Assembly: GCA_964019335.1 (NCBI GenBank)
Contig: OZ025728.1
Location: forward strand, 62,001 to 126,000
Source of the DNA: Diplonema japonicum
Taxonomy: Eukaryota > Euglenozoa > Diplonemea > Diplonemida > Diplonemidae
Length of the DNA stretch: 64,000 nt
Reading direction: 5' to 3'
Part shown: positions 17,620-27,115 of the stretch, piece after piece
How the letters are laid out: every line of letters begins with the position of its first letter
Numbering within the stretch: position 1 is the stretch's first letter
Program-made: the position numbers and the translations under genes
Notes under the pieces: model-generated
Told to the model about the DNA's origin: nothing
Seen by the model: the letters and a program-made list of their open reading frames with translations, nothing else
Databases searched by the model: none

Positions 17620-19206
17620 TCATCTTCCAACCAAACATACCTTAGGATCGTTAACAGCGGTAGTGGTAAGAATGCTCTTGTTTGTGAAGTAAAGCGTGTT
17701 AAGAGGCCCGAGCCCAGGGTGAGCGTCGGTAATCTCCCCAAGAATGGTGGCCGTCTTGCTGTCGATCCTGTAGAAAACCAACGACGTGTCGGGCGTCGCA
17801 AGAACAAGAATCTTATTGTTAGGCGAGAAGGCCGCATGCGTGAAATACGTGTAGTCCGTGTCTTCAAACGCTTGGAGCAACTTCGGCTCCTCCCTGAGAT
17901 GCCACCTTACGTTAATGTTCCACACACGCACACCACCGTCTTTAGAACACGAAGCCGCACGACTTCCATCTTGCGAGAACCCTACACATGTTGTATTCAG
18001 CTTGTGCCCGGTGAGGGTCATAACGTGTTTCATTGAACCATAATCAACACCACTAGTAAGGGCGCCCTTTGTTCTGATATGTGTTCTGGACACGCAGTAA
18101 CCAAATGTCCCGTCTCGCCAATCCACCGTGTATGTACCGTCAGAGTCTTGTTCCGAGATGACCGCTGGGTAGAAGGATTTGCTTGCTGTGTCAAAAACGT
18201 CCACCTCAATACCCTTTCCAAGCGGGCCTTCGTGTGTTGTTGATTTTGACGCTGACAAAACGGATGTTAGCCGCACGGAGCTTGTCATCGTGGCGGCTAG
18301 GCCGAACAGGTTCCCGGCTGAGGTGAATGTCCATTGTTTCACGCTTCCTTGGGGGATAAGTAATGTGTCAATGGTCGCACCGCGTCTGTCCATGACTGTG
18401 ACGGCACCCTTGTCGTCGAGGAGCATGACGTACCCTCCGCCCTGTCCTACGTGGATTGTCTTTACTGTCATGAAGGGTGAGGGTGCCTCCCAGATCGGGG
18501 TTAGAACGGGTTTCCCCTTTAGATCGACGGCGTAGACCCTTATCTTTGTTTCGTTGTCAAGGAACACGGCGAGGCACTTCCCTAAGGAGTCCAAGGCGCA
18601 TGCTGTGATGGTCGCCTTGTCGATCCTGACCACTTGCCCGTCGTTTGACGTTCCCAGCGTGCTTGCGTCCATTATTTTGTACACTCTGTCGGTCGATCCG
18701 ATAAACATTAATGGGGATTCGGGGTTGGTGCTGATCGCGGTGCAGGCGATTGGTGTTTTAAATCCCTTCACAACCCCGAAGTTTGTGGTGTGGTTCTCTA
18801 CCCTGACTCCATCACGGGGGATGACGTCGAATTCCGGTGCCGCCGCGGGGCGGGAAGGTGCTGCCGGCTCGTGGTGCTGCTTTTGGGTTGAATGCCTCTG
18901 GTGGAACTTCGGTCCGCCCTTCCCGCTTTTTGTCGGCTTCTTGTCTGCGGTTTTTTGCTGAGCGGGTTCTTCGCTGGCTGGCACGGGTTTAGCTGTTGTT
19001 TGTACCTCGACCCTCTCTACTGTACCGTGAGGGTTGACCGCCTTCATCAGTGCACTCCCGATGCCCCACAGTACCGCGTACACCACTCTCAGAGCCACAA
19101 GCCCTGCTAATATTGTGCCCACACCCACGAGCTTAAGCATCGTTGCGTCATCGATATCCCCGATGTCCAGGCCCATGGCCTTGAGCTTGCCTACTAGCTC
19201 GTCCAT
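17620..19206 (-). CDS. TBL2-like membrane WD40 protein with Tudor-like insert
   Basis: 528 aa from the ATG at 19206. That ATG lies just after a CTGTAG acceptor (19219-19218), so in-frame codons further upstream are leader. There is a single membrane segment at about 24-53 (LVGVGTILAGLVALRVVYAV), then a Lys/Gln-rich linker, then WD40 repeats from about 140 onward. Examples are HVMTLTGHKLNTTCVGFSQD and ASCSKDGGVRVWNI, followed by a long 'DV'-type final blades region as in animal TBL2, an ER-membrane WD40 protein linked to PERK/eIF2alpha signalling. Between blades, YPAVISEQDSDGTYTVDWRD looks like a Tudor/SH3-like insert, which is not usual for TBL2. ER location is inferred from the homologue. 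Confidence 0.75.
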   Translation of the reverse strand: MDELVGKLKAMGLDIGDIDDATMLKLVGVGTILAGLVALRVVYAVLWGIGSALMKAVNPHGTVERVEVQTTAKPVPASEEPAQQKTADKKPTKSGKGGPKFHQRHSTQKQHHEPAAPSRPAAAPEFDVIPRDGVRVENHTTNFGVVKGFKTPIACTAISTNPESPLMFIGSTDRVYKIMDASTLGTSNDGQVVRIDKATITACALDSLGKCLAVFLDNETKIRVYAVDLKGKPVLTPIWEAPSPFMTVKTIHVGQGGGYVMLLDDKGAVTVMDRRGATIDTLLIPQGSVKQWTFTSAGNLFGLAATMTSSVRLTSVLSASKSTTHEGPLGKGIEVDVFDTASKSFYPAVISEQDSDGTYTVDWRDGTFGYCVSRTHIRTKGALTSGVDYGSMKHVMTLTGHKLNTTCVGFSQDGSRAASCSKDGGVRVWNINVRWHLREEPKLLQAFEDTDYTYFTHAAFSPNNKILVLATPDTSLVFYRIDSKTATILGEITDAHPGLGPLNTLYFTNKSILTTTAVNDPKVCLVGR

Positions 19207-19414
19207 TTGGTTATATTCTACAGCGGGGGGGTTTATTCTTTTCAAAAAAAAAAAGAGATACTTTTATAAAGAAAGAAAACTGTAACTGTAATGTGAAGGC
19301 GGGGGGGGGGGGGGGGAAATGTCAACAATCAACCCCCCCCCCCCCCCCCCCCCCTCTACCCGAAAAATTATATAAAAAATGTGTTGAGTGTAAACTGTTG
19401 TTTTGTAATAAAAT
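19207..19414. promoter_or_regulatory. Intergenic processing region with acceptor
   Basis: In sense: T-rich stretch, G about 22, C about 16, a pyrimidine tract with T11, then CCCGCTGTAG (AG 19219-19218) and a 12-nt leader. Only 208 bp separate two genes, consistent with polycistronic processing. Confidence 0.5.
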
Positions 19415-21454
19415 TCAGGTAAACACGTTGTCGCTGCCCACCCACTGCGCCCGCCCACAGAAGGTGTTCTCGTCTCTCAGGACAGACCTCGAGATGTTGA
19501 GGGAGCGCGGGCTCGGGGTAGAGCTGTGCTTCACTAGGTTGACAACATCGAACATGTTGTGCAGCATAGTGGTGTCCGTGACTCTAAGGGTGCCAAGAAC
19601 CGCGAGGTTGTAGTTGTCCCCATACCGGATAGCAACTATGTTTTTGGTGAAGTGGCAGTGGGCCACAGTGGCCGTGTGGGTGGAGGGTGTGTACCCCACT
19701 TCAACTGCCTGTTGGGCATGTGAAATGTTGGTGTTGACAATGGTCACAACCCTCGGCGACGGGATGTGCGACCCGCTGAGAGCGATGCCTTCATGGTGGC
19801 ACCCATCCAAGATGGAGTCTTCTATCCTAAGTAACCCACCAGGGCTTTCTTTTGAAGATGCTGAATCGATGCAATCGTCCTTTGCATCAACAACCACCAG
19901 CCCCTTCACCCCCACCTCACCGCCTCTAAAGTAAAACCCATCATTGTCACCATCCACAAAGTACGGCGTCTCGTTGGGAATGGAACCGATGTACACCTCT
20001 TTCAAGCTTAATGTGCAAAACACGCACTCCCCGCCTTGTTGCACACCTGACACAAATACTTTTTCGAACACGGAGGAGCCTTGCTTCCCTAGACCAAACC
20101 CGGGTCCGTGAAGTTCCATGAGATGCGTGTTTTGTAAGAACAGCTCGCCTACCGACGAAATAAACGGGTGCTCCTTGCGGTGTTTCCCAGTGTTCTTCAG
20201 CCTCGGTTTGACAAACCCCGACCCGGTCGCGATGATCCAGCTGCCTTGCATTTCACCATGAACCTGAAACCCTGAGTAAGGCTCGGTAAGCCTGTTAGGC
20301 ATGATGAGGACGGGAGCTTCCTCAGTCCCTTCTATGATAAGCGTGCCTTTCACAACGATCACAACAGACTTGGAGAGGAGCAACGTGGTGCCTTGAGGAA
20401 TGGTGACGATATCCCCGCTTGGAATTGTTATGTCATTTGTGACCATCACCACACTGTTTAAGGTACCGTGGTAAGGGCCGTCCCATATAACAGTGCGGTC
20501 GGTAGGGTGGAAAGGGGGTTTGGTTAATGTGACAGAAGCGGTTGGGGTTTTGAAACGGTCGAGCGAGGCCGATAGAACACCCTCAATTCCCATCGACAGC
20601 ACGGGGCGGTCGGTGTCGGAGTAGGGCGGGGGCGAGGTGTGGTTCCCGGGGACCACCCAAACCGACCCCACCCCGCGCCGCAACATTATGGTTGTACTCC
20701 GTCCTTGATATTCTCCCGCTACCTTCGTCTCGAGAAACCTGCGTTGAATCTGAAGAGAAAAATCCTCTTTAACCCATGTCCCGTCCACAATTGTATCATG
20801 CGTTTCCACAATAAAAAACACAGGGTAAGGTGTCGAATACGGTAAGAACGACGGTGCCACAGCACGAACCGTTGCATCATTGAAATCACTGTTTACATGT
20901 GCTCTGTTCGATAAGGGTTTGTACAGAGGAACAGCGTACTCAGTGCCCTTCCTCGTCGGGTCTGATACTGCGAAGATGCTGGCCGAGGACAGACACGAGG
21001 AATTGGCTGCGGTTGTCTTCACACACCATCGCCCTGGTTCCTTAAGAGGAATCCCGTTCTCGTTGACGTCGTGCGTACCAATGTTCCCCATAGGGCCTTC
21101 GTACTGTAAGGGCGAATCGGGTAGGAGTACAGACCGCGTGTTGTATATCTTCTTGACACCCTGGACGGGGGTCATCTTGTGGCATCCGTTTAATGTGGGG
21201 GGTTTTGCTATGGGTTCGCTTGGTGCGTCGGTCATTTTTTCTGTTTTTTTTGTGTTTCTCCGGGGATCGTTGTGCTTGTTTGTAGGTCTTTTTATATGCC
21301 GTTTTCTGTGGTCCAGGCTGTTCCCCCGGTCGTTTAAAACCACCGCACCCAGTGCCAGCAGCCCCACACCAATCGCTACTAATGCTACGGCAATGTAGCA
21401 AGCCCGTGCTTGTGTCGCCAGCTTGCTTGGTTTTATGGCATTTTGTATTGTCAT
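19415..21454 (-). CDS. Type II membrane protein with right-handed beta-helix ectodomain
   Basis: 679 aa from the ATG at 21454, downstream of a CACACAG acceptor (21471-21470). A short basic N-terminus is followed by a membrane anchor at 18-40 (YIAVALVAIGVGLLALGAVV) and a Lys/Arg/Asn-rich stem, then about 580 extracellular or lumenal residues. From about residue 300 there are repeated short strands of the pectin-lyase/parallel beta-helix type (LLLSKSVVIVVKGTLIIEGT, LRIEDSILDGCHHEGIALSG, VVTIVNTNISHAQQAVEVGY). This fold is used for binding or cleaving polysaccharides. No catalytic triad can be assigned, so the substrate is unknown. Confidence 0.7.
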   Translation of the reverse strand: MTIQNAIKPSKLATQARACYIAVALVAIGVGLLALGAVVLNDRGNSLDHRKRHIKRPTNKHNDPRRNTKKTEKMTDAPSEPIAKPPTLNGCHKMTPVQGVKKIYNTRSVLLPDSPLQYEGPMGNIGTHDVNENGIPLKEPGRWCVKTTAANSSCLSSASIFAVSDPTRKGTEYAVPLYKPLSNRAHVNSDFNDATVRAVAPSFLPYSTPYPVFFIVETHDTIVDGTWVKEDFSLQIQRRFLETKVAGEYQGRSTTIMLRRGVGSVWVVPGNHTSPPPYSDTDRPVLSMGIEGVLSASLDRFKTPTASVTLTKPPFHPTDRTVIWDGPYHGTLNSVVMVTNDITIPSGDIVTIPQGTTLLLSKSVVIVVKGTLIIEGTEEAPVLIMPNRLTEPYSGFQVHGEMQGSWIIATGSGFVKPRLKNTGKHRKEHPFISSVGELFLQNTHLMELHGPGFGLGKQGSSVFEKVFVSGVQQGGECVFCTLSLKEVYIGSIPNETPYFVDGDNDGFYFRGGEVGVKGLVVVDAKDDCIDSASSKESPGGLLRIEDSILDGCHHEGIALSGSHIPSPRVVTIVNTNISHAQQAVEVGYTPSTHTATVAHCHFTKNIVAIRYGDNYNLAVLGTLRVTDTTMLHNMFDVVNLVKHSSTPSPRSLNISRSVLRDENTFCGRAQWVGSDNVFT

Positions 21455-21656
21455 GACACCTCCCGCCGGCTGTGTGATTTTTCTTTTAAAAAGCAAAAAA
21501 GAAAAAAAAAATATATATCCGTATATTTATTCGGCAGGTCCTTGCAAGAAAGAATGAAAACCGAGCAGGGGTACAGGGGAGAGCGGAGAGAAAAAAGAAG
21601 AAAAAAAAAAAGAAGGAAGAAGCAAAAAAGAAGAGCCGCGGGCCCCTAGAAGAAGG

Positions 21657-21795
21657 GATGGTCAGTACTAGGCATCTCTCAGTTTCGGACATATCTCGCA
21701 ACTCCTCCAGGTGCTGTCCTCTTCAGGCGAGAGGCCCTTCAATGGCTCCTACTAGCGTCCCAGCAGGTTTGGAGAGTACCGTTCCCGACCACAAA
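21657..21795 (-). repeat. Dispersed 140-bp repeat, second long copy
   Basis: It matches 2656-2812: GGTCAGTACTAGGCATCT, ATATCTCGCAACTCC, AGGTGCTGTCCTCTTCAGGC and GCAGGTTT in the same order. Minus-strand features are CTGAAGA, a GGACA/TGTCC pair and GAAAC (see findings). A partial third copy lies near 50102-50140. Confidence 0.75.
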
Positions 21796-22078
21796 AAAAA
21801 AAAAGACTTGGAGATAGATAATCAGTCTTTTTTCCTTTTCTTCCTCTTTCTCTTTCTTTCCTTCTTTTTTTTTTTTTTTTTCTTGTTTTTTTTTTTTCTA
21901 ACCATCCTCCACCCTGCTTTCCCCCTTTCTCTATTTAAAGTGGCCCTCTTAACTCTCTTTCTAAATCCAACCAAACCGAAAGGGAAGGCAAAAAAACATA
22001 AAAGAAAAAAAGAAAAAAAAATACACACCCAAGCTAGGAATATTTCTTAGTTTCTCCAAGGGGTAGATCTCCTCAAAA
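21796..22078. other. Spacer without gene
   Basis: A/T and pyrimidine tracts and a short mixed block. Nothing recognised. Confidence 0.6.
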
Positions 22079-24211
22079 TCAATTCCTATGACGGTAAGTT
22101 AGGTTCAACCTACCCTCAGGGTAAGGCCATCTCAGAAGGGGCGGTGTGGTAGAAGGATGCACCTTAGTGACAGCGTGCAGCATATTCCGGCTGGGACCAC
22201 CGAAAATGAGAACGTCCCCGCTGTCTAAGCGGACGATCTTGTCGTCCTGTGTCGCTATGTTCTTGAATCGAAAATCGCAAGAAAGCCCCAGGCTGAAGGA
22301 CACTATAGGTCGGCCTGTATTGGCACGAATTCGCTCTAAGGACTCATCACCATCTCGATGCCATAGAATTCCTGGCGACTTTGGTGAATACAGATTAAAA
22401 TTGCACCAGTGCGGGTCCATGCTGGGAAGCGTTGCCGCCTCTTCTACACTCGCCAGTGCTTTATCCAAGTAGTACCTTGCTATGTCTGTGAAGCCAGGAG
22501 CAAACTCACGGAGATCTTCGCCGAACTGACCCCTGTGGCCTTGGTTCAGTTCCGTTGTGCCGTCTTCAAGCACCCTGTAAAACCCGCCGCTGTAGCCCGA
22601 CCGGTTCGTCCCCAACCTGAACGCCTCGTCCAGTACTGATTGTTGCATGGAAATGTCCATCATCCCCTTCAACAGCACGACGCCTGGTTGTAATTCCACG
22701 GCTTTTAAATAGACCTTCGGCTTCAGGCTGATGATTGACTGGCACAGGGTCCGCGACACATTCTTCACGCTCTTCCTCCCTTTTTTGATTGCGGTCGACA
22801 CCATGCGGTCCTTGACCTTGTACAATCCTTGGTGTTTACTGTGTCCAGACTGGCCAGGTGAAGGGATCTTTTTGAAGTTCTCCTCGGCAGATGAAATATC
22901 AACGTGGGAGAAGAGTGCTTCAAGCCCATCCAAAGACATGCTAGGGTTGTCGTAGATAACAATACGTGCTGTGGTTAGGGGCATCCAAGGGCAGGTTCTG
23001 TGGATCAGCATCAGTTTCACGTTTAACGGTATATCAGTGTCGTGACCCATCCGCTCGTTGAAGGGACGGAGGGACGAGCCTCCTACGGGAACAGCCTCGC
23101 CGTGCTCTGGTTTGAGGGTTGAGGTATTGAGGTCGGTTTCCATGTTGGCTACCTTCTTATCGACCCTGTTCAGACGGTAAGCCACCCCGTCCCCGTAGTA
23201 GTACGGGTCATCACCGCCGCGTTTTGCCCTCTCGGGCTTCATGAACTCGTTGTCCTTGACAAGCTCTACCTTTAACGGTTCGTACCACTCCCCTTCGTCG
23301 GCTACTTTAATTACGGTGCCTCGTTCGTCCTCTTTGCCCTTTATGACGAGATGGATGATCTGGCCGCCGACGGCTTCCAGAACCCCGCCGCGTCCGCGTC
23401 TCCATCCTTCCACGCCTTCTCCGACCTCGCCACGGGGGGTTACAGCTGTGTCTTTAAGCAAGCTTGCATCGTGTAGCTCAACACCTTCAAAGATAAGCTT
23501 TTGTGCTGTTGTTGGGACGGCGATCTCTCGGCTCACACGTGTTTTCAATGCGGCCACTGTGTCCTCCCCAGTGGCAGGAGTCTTGACGGTTAGCCCATAC
23601 AGAGTCTTTATGTATACAAACGTCGTAGGTGCGGGCACGGTGTGTGCTTCAAACACAGGTTCTGGTGACACTATTGTTGCCGGGCTAACGCACGTGATGG
23701 CATCGGGGCTTTCGCTCAGTTTCATAGGGTTCTCCGTTTCATCCGGGATTGTGTAAGTATCGCACGGGGTTGGGGTCGAAGCCTCTGTTGTGTAAATATT
23801 GTCGATGCAATCGATATCTTCGCTTTCTTGTGTGTGCGCGACAGGGCACACCTCGTCCTCCCAGTCACGGATGCCCTGGTGTCGTGCATTTGGTCTGCTT
23901 ATCCGCACGACGCCCCGTAGTGTGTTTTGTGGGTTGTGTTCGGCGGTGCTGTCCCTGCGTCGGTGTGCGAGCTGCACCGTCTTCGTGGGGTTGCTTGCGG
24001 TCCCGCGTCCTCTCCCCCTGCTCGTGGTGGTTTCCGTGCCTCGCAGCACGCCTTTGCTTTTTATCACTGCCGCCTTCGCTGTTTCTTGTGACGTGTCTAT
24101 CGCAGTCTGTAAAGCAACCGCATCGCCTGCCTCTTCACGCGTAACGCTCCTTCTCGCAGCCTTCTCTTCTGTCAGGAGCCTGACGTACGCGGTGTTGACC
24201 CTCGTGTTCAT
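22079..24211 (-). CDS. AlkB-type 2-oxoglutarate/Fe(II) dioxygenase fused to a ubiquitin-like domain
   Basis: 710 aa. Residues 1-190 are low complexity. About 196-290 is a ubiquitin-like fold: FVYIKTLYGLTVKT, TVAALKTRVSREIAVPTTAQ, KLIFEGVELHDASLL, with a Gly/Arg-rich loop before the last strand (IHLVIKGKE). The C-terminal 190 residues are AlkB-like: the iron ligands H-x-D in LWHRDGDE (about 619), a distal His in MLHAV (about 679) and RLNLTYRHR with the co-substrate arginines at the very end. The expected reaction is oxidative demethylation of nucleic acid or protein, with the substrate unknown. The upstream acceptor AAAAAGCAG (AG 24219-24218) lies only 6 nt before the ATG. The next gene upstream ends 94 bp away. 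Confidence 0.8.
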   Translation of the reverse strand: MNTRVNTAYVRLLTEEKAARRSVTREEAGDAVALQTAIDTSQETAKAAVIKSKGVLRGTETTTSRGRGRGTASNPTKTVQLAHRRRDSTAEHNPQNTLRGVVRISRPNARHQGIRDWEDEVCPVAHTQESEDIDCIDNIYTTEASTPTPCDTYTIPDETENPMKLSESPDAITCVSPATIVSPEPVFEAHTVPAPTTFVYIKTLYGLTVKTPATGEDTVAALKTRVSREIAVPTTAQKLIFEGVELHDASLLKDTAVTPRGEVGEGVEGWRRGRGGVLEAVGGQIIHLVIKGKEDERGTVIKVADEGEWYEPLKVELVKDNEFMKPERAKRGGDDPYYYGDGVAYRLNRVDKKVANMETDLNTSTLKPEHGEAVPVGGSSLRPFNERMGHDTDIPLNVKLMLIHRTCPWMPLTTARIVIYDNPSMSLDGLEALFSHVDISSAEENFKKIPSPGQSGHSKHQGLYKVKDRMVSTAIKKGRKSVKNVSRTLCQSIISLKPKVYLKAVELQPGVVLLKGMMDISMQQSVLDEAFRLGTNRSGYSGGFYRVLEDGTTELNQGHRGQFGEDLREFAPGFTDIARYYLDKALASVEEAATLPSMDPHWCNFNLYSPKSPGILWHRDGDESLERIRANTGRPIVSFSLGLSCDFRFKNIATQDDKIVRLDSGDVLIFGGPSRNMLHAVTKVHPSTTPPLLRWPYPEGRLNLTYRHRN

Positions 24212-24305
24212 GGCCTCCTGCTTTTTGAATTATTTTCTTCTTTTTTGGAGAAGAATGCAAATCGGGAAAAGAAAAAAAGAAACTGAAAGATCTAAGTACA
24301 TGTGT

Positions 24306-25493
24306 CTACTGATGCTGGCAGGTAGCAGTCCTGCCACCTGGTGGCTGCTCGTCCTTCTTGGCGGTTTCCGTGATTGCAGAACGGTCAGCGTGCGTGAGGG
24401 TGCAGGGGATGAAGCCTTCTTCAAGCAGCGGCTGTGGAGGTCTGCCGAGCAGCTTGGATATTTTGGAGGAGACCTCAAGAGGAAGATATTCGGGAAAGGT
24501 TACGGAAAACTGAATGATAAGGTTGCCGCGTGTCGAGGGGTCAGGTCGGTGGGGCATGCCTTCGCCACGGACCTGCCACAGCTGGCCAGGAGAGATGCAT
24601 GTTCCCTTGGTGGGCTGGACAACTAGCTGTCGACCGTCAAGGTGGTTCAGGACCAAGTGGAAGCCCGACAGTGCTTCAACAAGGGTGAGGTCGTAGCTCA
24701 TGAGAAGGTGGTCCCCACGGCGTTTGAAAGTGTCGCTTTTCAGTTCTGTGAGGATGATAAAGACGTCCCCAGCAAGCTGCATGGTGGGGTCCTCGTTGCC
24801 TTCGCCTTGAAATGTGTAGTGATCGCCTTCTTGCATCCCCCGCTCTACCCGGATTTTAAAAGTCCTTTGATGTTTTGACAGTTTTGACCCGTTGCAGGTT
24901 TGGCAGTAGTCCTGAGGGCGGACGATGGTGCCTGCTCCTTTGCACACCGGGCAGCTGGCCGTGGTTTGTTGAGTGTAATCCTTCGTGAGCTGTTTCACGA
25001 CCGCCAGCTCGCCTCTGCCGTAGCACTCCGCGCATCTTCCGTGCATTCCTTCCCGTTTAGTTCCCAAACCGTTGCAGTCCTTGCAGATTCTGTCTCGTAT
25101 GACTGTCACTGTGGATATCTTCCCGTTGTAGAAGTCAGAGAGGTGGGTGGGGAGTTCTACCACTGTGTCTAGAGGCTTTGCCCGGCCGTGTCGGGGCATG
25201 CCCCCGTGTACATTTCTGAACACGTCATAGGGGTCGACCTCGGGCAGGGCGCACTGGTCTTCATCTCTGTCGTATTGCTTCCTCTTCTCGGTGTCGCTGA
25301 GCAGGCAGTAGGCTATCGTTGCCTTCTCGAAGCGTTCCTTCGCGCTGCTGTGCTTGCTCCTGCTTGGGTGGTACATTGCAGCGACGCGTTTGTACCCTCT
25401 CTCTACCTCGTCTTGCGTGGCATCTGGTTTCACCTCGAGAAGGTTATATAGATTCGTTAGCCTTGTTGCCGTGCTTGCAGTATTCGTCAGCAT
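24306..25493 (-). CDS. Type I DnaJ/Hsp40-like co-chaperone with HPS instead of HPD
   Basis: 395 aa. The J domain (about 12-80: LYNLLEVKPDATQDEVERGY to RKQYDRDED) has HPS at 42-44 where the invariant HPD should be, the motif needed to stimulate Hsp70 ATPase. The zinc-binding domain has four repeats: CKDCNGLG, CAECYGRG, CPVCKGAG and CQTCNGSK. The substrate-binding beta domains and a C-terminal CQHQ resembling a CaaX farnesylation box follow, as in cytosolic Ydj1/DNAJA proteins. It may therefore hold substrate without activating Hsp70, or use a divergent Hsp70. A11 precedes the ATG. Confidence 0.85.
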   Translation of the reverse strand: MLTNTASTATRLTNLYNLLEVKPDATQDEVERGYKRVAAMYHPSRSKHSSAKERFEKATIAYCLLSDTEKRKQYDRDEDQCALPEVDPYDVFRNVHGGMPRHGRAKPLDTVVELPTHLSDFYNGKISTVTVIRDRICKDCNGLGTKREGMHGRCAECYGRGELAVVKQLTKDYTQQTTASCPVCKGAGTIVRPQDYCQTCNGSKLSKHQRTFKIRVERGMQEGDHYTFQGEGNEDPTMQLAGDVFIILTELKSDTFKRRGDHLLMSYDLTLVEALSGFHLVLNHLDGRQLVVQPTKGTCISPGQLWQVRGEGMPHRPDPSTRGNLIIQFSVTFPEYLPLEVSSKISKLLGRPPQPLLEEGFIPCTLTHADRSAITETAKKDEQPPGGRTATCQHQ

Positions 25494-26769
25494 TTCTTTT
25501 TTTTTTTTGTGGTACCTTTGTCATTTTCTTTTGTGATTTTGGAAAAAAAAAAAAAAAAAAGAATTGAAATAAATCTTAAATAATTCGTGTATAAAAAAAA
25601 AGAAAAAAAAAAAAGCTTTTTTTTTAAAAGAAAGAGAGAAAGTTCTTGCTATCAAATGTTTCTTTTTTTTGATTTCTTTTTTTTTTTTTCTTTTGATTCT
25701 TCTTCAAAATCGTCCCGCATGGGAGGAGGGGGGGTCTTTGCTTTACAGAACAGAGTTCAGCCAGAGCAAATATATAGACATTAAAAAAAAAAAAAGGAGA
25801 AAGGCTAAAACAAACACAGAAAACATCGAAGGTGAAGGGGAGCGGCGGATATTCCCCCCTTGTTTTTTTTGACCATTTTCTTTTTTGGGCGGTAGTAAGG
25901 AAACAGAGGTAGCCCAGTAGATTACTTGCATTCAATTATTATTGGAGTAGGAAAAAAAAAGGGGGGGGGGAACAAGAAGAAGAAACAACAAAAGAAAAAA
26001 AGAAGGAAAAAAAACAAAAGACCAAAGAGCAAGATTTGGTAGAGTCACTGCTCGGCGAGGGAAAACTCATCCTCTTGAGCTGCATGTGTGAAGGTTTTTC
26101 TTTTTTTCTTTCCCAATGTTCAATTCAATTCCATTTTCTTTTTTTTTTTTCCATCTTTTCTTTATTCATTTCTTTTTTTCTTTGACAGACCCGGTCGGAA
26201 AAAAAAAAAAAAAAAAAAAACCCGAAAAACCCCCTTTTATGACTACGTTTCAGAAACCCGACAGCTTTCGGCTTTTTCTTTTTTAAAAAAAAAATTCAAA
26301 AAGAAATTAAAATTCAAAATAATTCGAATCATTTTCCAAGGAAAAAAAAAAAAAAAAGGAAAAGTTCGATAAAGTTTAAGTGTGCATGGGGAGTGCCCAC
26401 TAAAACCGCAAACCTGCAAACCCGCAAACCGGGTTTGCAGAAAGAAATAAAAAAAAAAAAAAACAGGACCCCAAGAGATAGAGAAGGAAGAGAGAAAGGG
26501 GGGGGGGGGGGGGGGAGGAAGGACGGGAATTAATCAATACTATTATTCGTAACTGCTGATCTTTATAGGCTTGGCAAAACATGGGACACGTGAGTGTTTT
26601 CTTTCTGTCCCCTTATAAAAAAAAAAATAAAAAAAATAAAAAAATAAAAAAAGAACCCAAGCCTTTGATCTACAGGTGCTAACAGATATGTTTGGTGGAA
26701 TGCTACGACTCTGTTATCTGAACTATAACAAAAACAAAAAAAGAAAATCAGGAAGAATATTTAAAATGA
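25494..26769. other. 1.3-kb spacer without gene
   Basis: A/T and mixed purine tracts throughout. It contains the box-plus-hairpin repeat at 26365-26402 and, just after it, a GC-rich cluster of CAAACC repeats with a GCAAACC/GGTTTGC palindrome (26404-26440), a G run of about 16 near 26500 and an A6T-type array at 26624-26652. No coding signal. Confidence 0.6.
26365..26440 (-). repeat. Box-plus-hairpin repeat and adjoining palindrome
   Basis: TTCGATAAAGTTTAAGTG, then GCATGGGGAGTGCCCACT, is related to 14810 and 35101. It is directly followed by GCAAACCTGCAAACCCG and a GCAAACC-G-GGTTTGC palindrome. Confidence 0.5.
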
Positions 26770-27115
26770 TTAACCATTAAAGGACGAAGCGCTAGATATC
26801 TAGCGATCCTAAATTAAAATTTTTGTATAGGCATTTTAAGTACCATAGACCCTTACCCTTGCACAGAATGACCTAGTTCCGCGATTTCCTTTCCATCGAA
26901 AATCACTTTTGGCCCCTAGATTAACCTCCAAAAACACCCTCGAAACCAGTTTTTGGTGGCACGAAAGCTCAGATGAGCAGTACTGATTCAGACGAGTTCG
27001 GGAGTGCCTAAGGGGACATTCTCACTGACGATGGGACCTCATCTAGTGCCAGTAGTGACGAGGAGAGTGAAAATATGCCCTGGGAGAGCGATATTACGCA
27101 GGTTACGCGTAAGAA

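Noticed and set aside
19207-21496. Upstream non-ATG starts for the TBL2-like (19245) and beta-helix (21496) genes
   Set aside because: These positions are TTG codons lying upstream of good AG acceptors. The first ATG after the acceptor was used.
21657-21795. Calling the 140-bp repeat a functional hammerhead ribozyme
   Set aside because: Core-like letters are present, but stems I and III and a cleavage site could not be shown, and other copies break the core. Kept only as a low-interest lead.
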